Shown here in pieces: positions 34,164 to 37,116 of a DNA stretch of 37,116 nucleotides. The DNA lies in NCBI GenBank assembly GCA_910585665.1, contig CAJUFI010000047.1, forward strand, positions 1-37,116, given 5' to 3'. Both the position numbers and the translations under genes were made by a program. Source of the DNA: an uncultured Acetatifactor sp. Its GTDB lineage: Bacteria > Bacillota > Clostridia > Lachnospirales > Lachnospiraceae. The notes beneath the pieces were generated by a model that saw nothing but the letters and a program-made list of their open reading frames with translations, had not been told where the DNA came from and made no database searches. Within the stretch, counting starts at the first letter, position 1; each line of letters begins with the position of its first letter.

Positions 34164-34828
34164 ATATACGAAAAAGCGTGCTGCAGGCCAGGGACGCCCT
34201 GAGGGAGGAAGAGCAGACAAAGGCTGCCGTACTGCTGACAGAGCGGATTTTAGGGCATCAGTGGTATTACCGTTCGGAAATCCTGTTATGCTTTGTGAGC
34301 TATGGCAGTGAAATCTCCACCAGGGATATCCTGGCGGAAGCCCTCAAGGCAGGGAAAGAGGTCTATGTGCCCAAAGTCCTGGGGGACGGCGCCAGGGCGT
34401 GCGGGGAGGTCTTCTTGGCAAAATTGGGGGAAGCCGCGGATATTTATCCGTCTAAAGGGAATGACCGACAAGATAGAGAGCCCGGGAGGGAACCAAAAAC
34501 AGAAAAACCAGAAATGGCCTTTTACAGAATCACATCGCTGGAGGAACTGAGGAAAGGCTATAAGGGAATCCCGGAGCCCTCAGGGGATACCCGGGAATAT
34601 CTCTACACGCCGGAACTGGCGGAGCGCACGCTGATGCTGATGCCCGGCGTGGCTTTCGACCGGTTCCGGAACAGGATTGGATACGGAAAGGGATTCTACG
34701 ATAGATTTCTGGCGGACAAGCCTGACCTACAGCTGCGTACTATAGCTGTAGGCCATCGCTGCCAGATGGTGGAGGAACTGTCCGTCACTGCCACGGATAT
34801 CAGGCCCTGTCAGGTTATTTGCGTCTAA
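34160..34828 (+). CDS. 5-formyltetrahydrofolate cyclo-ligase
   Basis: A 222-residue protein of the 5-FCL (MTHFS) family, converting 5-formyl-THF to methenyl-THF with ATP, a folate salvage step. Family landmarks are an N-terminal RKSVLQARDAL helix, ILLCFVSYGSEISTRDIL and the signature MPGVAFDRFRNRIGYGKGFYDRFL (161-184). Residues ~95-117 form a hydrophilic Asp/Arg/Glu/Lys-rich insertion not usual in the family. The start is a GTG overlapping the DUF896 stop as GTGA, behind GGAGG with 9-base spacing, so the two genes are translationally coupled. A 3' minisatellite begins at the stop codon. The gene is sometimes named ygfA or yqgN. Confidence 0.93.
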   Translation: MNIRKSVLQARDALREEEQTKAAVLLTERILGHQWYYRSEILLCFVSYGSEISTRDILAEALKAGKEVYVPKVLGDGARACGEVFLAKLGEAADIYPSKGNDRQDREPGREPKTEKPEMAFYRITSLEELRKGYKGIPEPSGDTREYLYTPELAERTLMLMPGVAFDRFRNRIGYGKGFYDRFLADKPDLQLRTIAVGHRCQMVEELSVTATDIRPCQVICV

Positions 34829-35036
34829 CTTACCGGGTTGCGCTAAATCCATCGGTCTGCGCCTAAATCCACCAGGTTGGGCTAAATCCGCCGGTCTGCG
34901 CCTAAATCCACCAGGTTGGGCAATCCATATAAGGCCTGCGCAATCCCCCGTGCTGTACCTAAACTCCCTAGTCTGTACCTAATCCGCTGGGTTACGTCGA
35001 TTCCTCAGGCTGTGTCTGATTTACCAGGTTCTAATC
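34825..35036 (+). repeat. Minisatellite of about 20-bp units, decaying rightward
   Basis: About ten contiguous units begin CTAAATCC, CTAATCC or close variants. Unit pair 34843-34881 recurs at 34882-34920 with two substitutions, so a 39-bp higher-order period is visible; units at 34863 and 34902 are identical over 19 bases. Later units (34942 onward) drift in length and sequence. It begins in the last codons of the 5-FCL gene and fills the spacer to the PHP gene's 3' end. Confidence 0.82.
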
Positions 35037-35064
35037 TTCAGAAATGTCCACGTTTCGTAAATTG

Positions 35065-35101
35065 GCCTGGCTGAACCTCAATCATTGAAATCCAGCCAGG
35101 C
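35065..35101. terminator. Hairpin between convergent genes, terminator-like
   Basis: GCCTGGCTG (35065-35073) and CAGCCAGGC (35093-35101) form a perfect 9-bp stem with a 19-base loop, 12 bp beyond the PHP stop codon. On the - strand it is followed by CAATTTACG, so the T run is weak. It may terminate transcription from both sides. Confidence 0.5.
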
Positions 35102-35113
35102 AGCCTAATCATA

Positions 35114-36460
35114 CTACATCCCAAAGAACCGATTGGCGAACGTGTCCGTCCTGCCCTGGAGGCTCTTCAGCGTGGCAAGCGCGTCCTCATCCCCGCAGGC
35201 CCATTCTTTCATCAGGCGTCCCTGCTCGAAACACAGTTCATCATACCTGGGGAAATAATTCTCCAGCAGATACCTTGCGTATTTCACATAGCGGTAAGGA
35301 CCGTGCACCCGGTACTCCTCCCCGGGATAGTGCTCTACTGCAACACTGTAGTAATCCTTGATCGCCCCAGTGAGCTCATCGAAAGAATCCCCTCTGGAAA
35401 ATACCAGTGTGCTGCTCCAGGTAAAGTATACAGCGGGCTCCGTGCCGTGGGAATCGCTGGAGCCCACGATGGCGATTTTCCTTCCCATAGCCCGCTGGTC
35501 ATGGTAGAAGGCTGTCTGCATATTGTTCTCATGCACGCTCTGACCACCCAGCAGCTCAAAAGCGTCATATACATTGTGAGCGAACAAGTAGTCTGTCACA
35601 TCGTCCGGCATATTGTAGGCATTGCTGATCCAATGGGGATGAACCAAAATGGACAGGCCGCCGCCGCGCTGGATCTGCTGCGCCACCCAAATCCTCTGGG
35701 CAAGCTGCAGGGAATCCGTGCCCTCCGGCGCTTCTATTGACTGAGCCATCTGAGCGATTTCGGCATCACATTCCTCCTGATGGCTTTCATAGTACTCGTT
35801 CACGCTGAAGGAGCCGCCGAAATTCACCGCATGGATGTAAGACGGATAGGGGACATGTACTTCCTCGCCGGAAAACATCGCCAGACCGGTGGGCACACCC
35901 TGGTAAGCGTCCAGAAGCAGCCGGGAGGGATACATCTTGTGGTGGTCTGTGAGAGCCATGAAGTCGAAACCGTTCTTCCGGTAATTGGCGGCTACAATCA
36001 TAGGATCCTCCCGCCCATCCGAAAAATAGGAATGGACATGCAGATCGCCCCGATAGGCCCGTCTGCCGTACAGATCCTGATGGAGAGAGTAAATGGACAG
36101 GCGCAGCAGCTCCCTGTCATTGGAATCCACGATGACAAGCTTATATTCCTGCTCCCCTGAAAAAACATGCTGGAATTCCAGGGAACCGTCCGCACAGGGA
36201 CGCACCAGCACGCTCTCACAGACAGACATGGGCTCTGGAGCCGTGCTCTGCTCCATGGGTAGAAAATAAATCTTGTATTCGATGTCCGCGTCCGGCTCAA
36301 AGACTTCCGGCGCAAATTGGAATGGGGAGCCCTTTGGCTGACGGTGAACCTGATCGTCAAATCTGGCATGTTTCCCCCGCGGAATGATTCGTACAACGGC
36401 TTTCTCGCCGCTGGGCACCACGCCCGGCCGTACTTCATAATCTGCAATCTGCATCTTCAT
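35114..36460 (-). CDS. PHP-domain metal-dependent phosphoesterase family protein
   Basis: A 448-residue protein with a PHP-type metal centre: D139, H141 and H143 in YRGDLHVHSYFSDG, D172-H174 in ALTDHHK, E199/E200 and H202 in SGEEVHVPY, H274/H276 in ILVHPHW and D336/H338 in GSSDSHG. Residues 1-130 form a beta-rich N-terminal domain with no recognised family. PHP proteins hydrolyse phosphoesters using two or three metal ions; the N-terminal domain may help bind a carbohydrate substrate, but this is inference. No signal peptide is seen. On the - strand AAAGGAGG lies 8 bases before ATG 36460. It converges on the 5-FCL gene. Confidence 0.86.
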   Translation of the reverse strand: MKMQIADYEVRPGVVPSGEKAVVRIIPRGKHARFDDQVHRQPKGSPFQFAPEVFEPDADIEYKIYFLPMEQSTAPEPMSVCESVLVRPCADGSLEFQHVFSGEQEYKLVIVDSNDRELLRLSIYSLHQDLYGRRAYRGDLHVHSYFSDGREDPMIVAANYRKNGFDFMALTDHHKMYPSRLLLDAYQGVPTGLAMFSGEEVHVPYPSYIHAVNFGGSFSVNEYYESHQEECDAEIAQMAQSIEAPEGTDSLQLAQRIWVAQQIQRGGGLSILVHPHWISNAYNMPDDVTDYLFAHNVYDAFELLGGQSVHENNMQTAFYHDQRAMGRKIAIVGSSDSHGTEPAVYFTWSSTLVFSRGDSFDELTGAIKDYYSVAVEHYPGEEYRVHGPYRYVKYARYLLENYFPRYDELCFEQGRLMKEWACGDEDALATLKSLQGRTDTFANRFFGM

Positions 36461-36718
36461 GACAATGACCTCCTTTTCCTGAAACCTAAGTCCGCCTGGC
36501 GGAGTTGGGTCTCTGAACTGCTTGCGGCAGTTTTTGAGTGATATATATCGGCAGCGTCGGCCAAGAAGGATGGCGCTGCTTTGTCTAACATACCATACTT
36601 TGGATGACTTTCCAACTGTTTTTTCTGCTATTTCTGCTCTGGCTCATCGACATGAAAGCTTCCGTCCTGTCTGGCTGATTTTAGCTTGTATGAGGGCGGG
36701 TTTCTTGGTATATTGATG

Positions 36719-36766
36719 CTGGTATCCCGATGCATGAATCCTTGAGCAATCAGCACTTGTCGTCCA
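36719..36766 (+). repeat. Dispersed intergenic repeat, copy B (48 bp)
   Basis: Matches 2822-2869 at 40 of 48 positions without gaps and in the same orientation, sharing ATGCATGAATCC and TGAGCAATCAG. The flanking sequence is not similar, so this is a dispersed repeat rather than a large duplication. Confidence 0.7.
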
Positions 36767-36874
36767 TACCAGAACTCCTGCACCAGTGTACAGAGTGACA
36801 ACCATTGTGGCTCTGGATGTGCTGAAACGGGGCGGCATGTCTTGCCAGGGGATTTCGGGCATTTTTTGTTATAT

Positions 36875-36903
36875 TTGACATTGATAGGAAACTATCCTAT
36901 AAT
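36875..36903 (+). promoter_or_regulatory. Perfect consensus sigma-A promoter with palindrome in its spacer
   Basis: TTGACA (36875-36880), a 17-bp spacer and TATAAT (36898-36903): all twelve hexamer bases match consensus. ATAGGA-N5-TCCTAT spans the spacer and the -10, and GATAG-GAAA-CTATC lies in the spacer. A repressor bound there would block RNA polymerase. The regulated gene must lie to the right of the window. Confidence 0.82.
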
Positions 36904-36951
36904 TGGGTAAGTATTTATGCTGCTTAACGATTTCATTTGCCGTGAAGCCAG

Positions 36952-37014
36952 ACTGCATAACGCTGACTGGTTCAATCGCATGATTGCATTAGGCAGGATT
37001 CAGCGTTATGCAGT
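36952..37014 (+). repeat. Perfect 15-bp inverted repeat (63-bp stem-loop)
   Basis: ACTGCATAACGCTGA (36952-36966) and TCAGCGTTATGCAGT (37000-37014) are perfect complements. The 33-base loop contains a nested CAATC-GCAT-GATTG hairpin. It lies about 45 bases after the consensus promoter's expected start point and has no T run. It could be a leader RNA structure, a small palindromic mobile repeat or a protein-binding site. Confidence 0.72.
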
Positions 37015-37116
37015 ATAACAGTTATGTGTATCATTTTACAAGGTTGAGACAGAAAACATGAATATACTAAACACCGATTAGATTTGCAGTTTATACTTTA
37101 GTTTTCATACAAAAAG

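Larger units (their letters stand above)
36461..37116. other. Gene-free right end with regulatory structures
   Basis: Apart from the listed sites, these 656 bp show no supported gene. The left part is the 5' region of the PHP gene (- strand), with the palindrome CCGCCTGGCGG and a small hairpin AACTGC/GCAGTT (36516-36521, 36527-36532). The middle contains repeat copy B. The AT-rich last ~250 bp look like a promoter and leader for a + strand gene beyond the window. Confidence 0.6.

Noticed and set aside
34825..35036. CRISPR array
   Set aside because: Units are contiguous with no unique spacers of constant length, and no cas genes are present. It is a minisatellite.
36522..36716. 64-codon open frame in the right-hand spacer
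   Set aside because: It begins inside the regulatory region of the PHP gene, has no ribosome binding site or family resemblance, and overlaps hairpins.

Overview
The window looks like chromosomal DNA of a spore-forming, moderately GC-rich Gram-positive bacterium of the Clostridia, most likely Lachnospiraceae. This rests on strong AGGAGG-type ribosome binding sites, sporulation genes (yqfC, yqfD, a SpoVB-like flippase, a BofC-like protein, a LysM-GH18 cortex-lytic-type enzyme), the yqfC-yqfD-phoH-ybeY gene order and protein families typical of gut Lachnospiraceae. No rRNA, tRNA, CRISPR array, phage or complete insertion sequence is visible. Nearly all genes lie on the + strand; only a small [2Fe-2S] protein gene and a terminal PHP-domain gene are on the - strand.

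Layout. 1-2.5 kb: the 3' end of a SAM-dependent methyltransferase gene that runs in frame without a stop into a Cof-type HAD phosphatase, a deletion remnant of a GNAT acetyltransferase, and an aromatic acid exporter-like protein. 2.5-4.1 kb: a long intergenic stretch with repeats, then a DegV fatty-acid-binding protein and its terminator. 4.2-6.1 kb: a compact trio of XRE-type HTH protein, PIN-like nuclease and an unrecognised protein, the most interesting candidate uncharacterised system here. 6.1-10.2 kb: a GNAT enzyme, then nucleotide synthesis (pyrG behind a strong promoter and an attenuator-like terminator, then purF and its terminator). 10.2-17.3 kb: recD2 helicase, a convergent Bfd-like ferredoxin gene, nth and a GH38 alpha-mannosidase, bracketed by two inverted copies of a 102-bp MITE-like element. 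17.3-24 kb: a glutaminase A (DUF4965)-like protein, a LysM-GH18 enzyme, a decayed large glycoside hydrolase and pyrimidine nucleoside phosphorylase.

24.1-29.8 kb is a sporulation and RNA-metabolism block: yqfC (behind a sigma-E-like promoter), yqfD, phoH, ybeY, a SpoVB/MATE-type flippase and a BofC-like membrane-anchored protein. 30-34.8 kb has two adjacent FAD-dependent oxidoreductases, an AT-rich orphan gene, a DUF896 gene and 5-formyltetrahydrofolate cyclo-ligase translationally coupled by a 4-bp overlap. 34.8-35.1 kb is an intergenic minisatellite of about 20-bp units; then comes a PHP-domain gene on the - strand. The last 650 bp have no gene but hold a consensus promoter and a perfect 15-bp inverted repeat, probably the leader of a gene beyond the window.

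The housekeeping genes (pyrG, purF, recD2, nth, phoH, ybeY, 5-FCL) are intact. Decay and repeat expansion concentrate between them: the GNAT remnant, the broken glycoside hydrolase, the MITE pair, the dispersed 48-bp repeat and the minisatellite. All product names come from recognising sequence motifs by eye; no database search was run.
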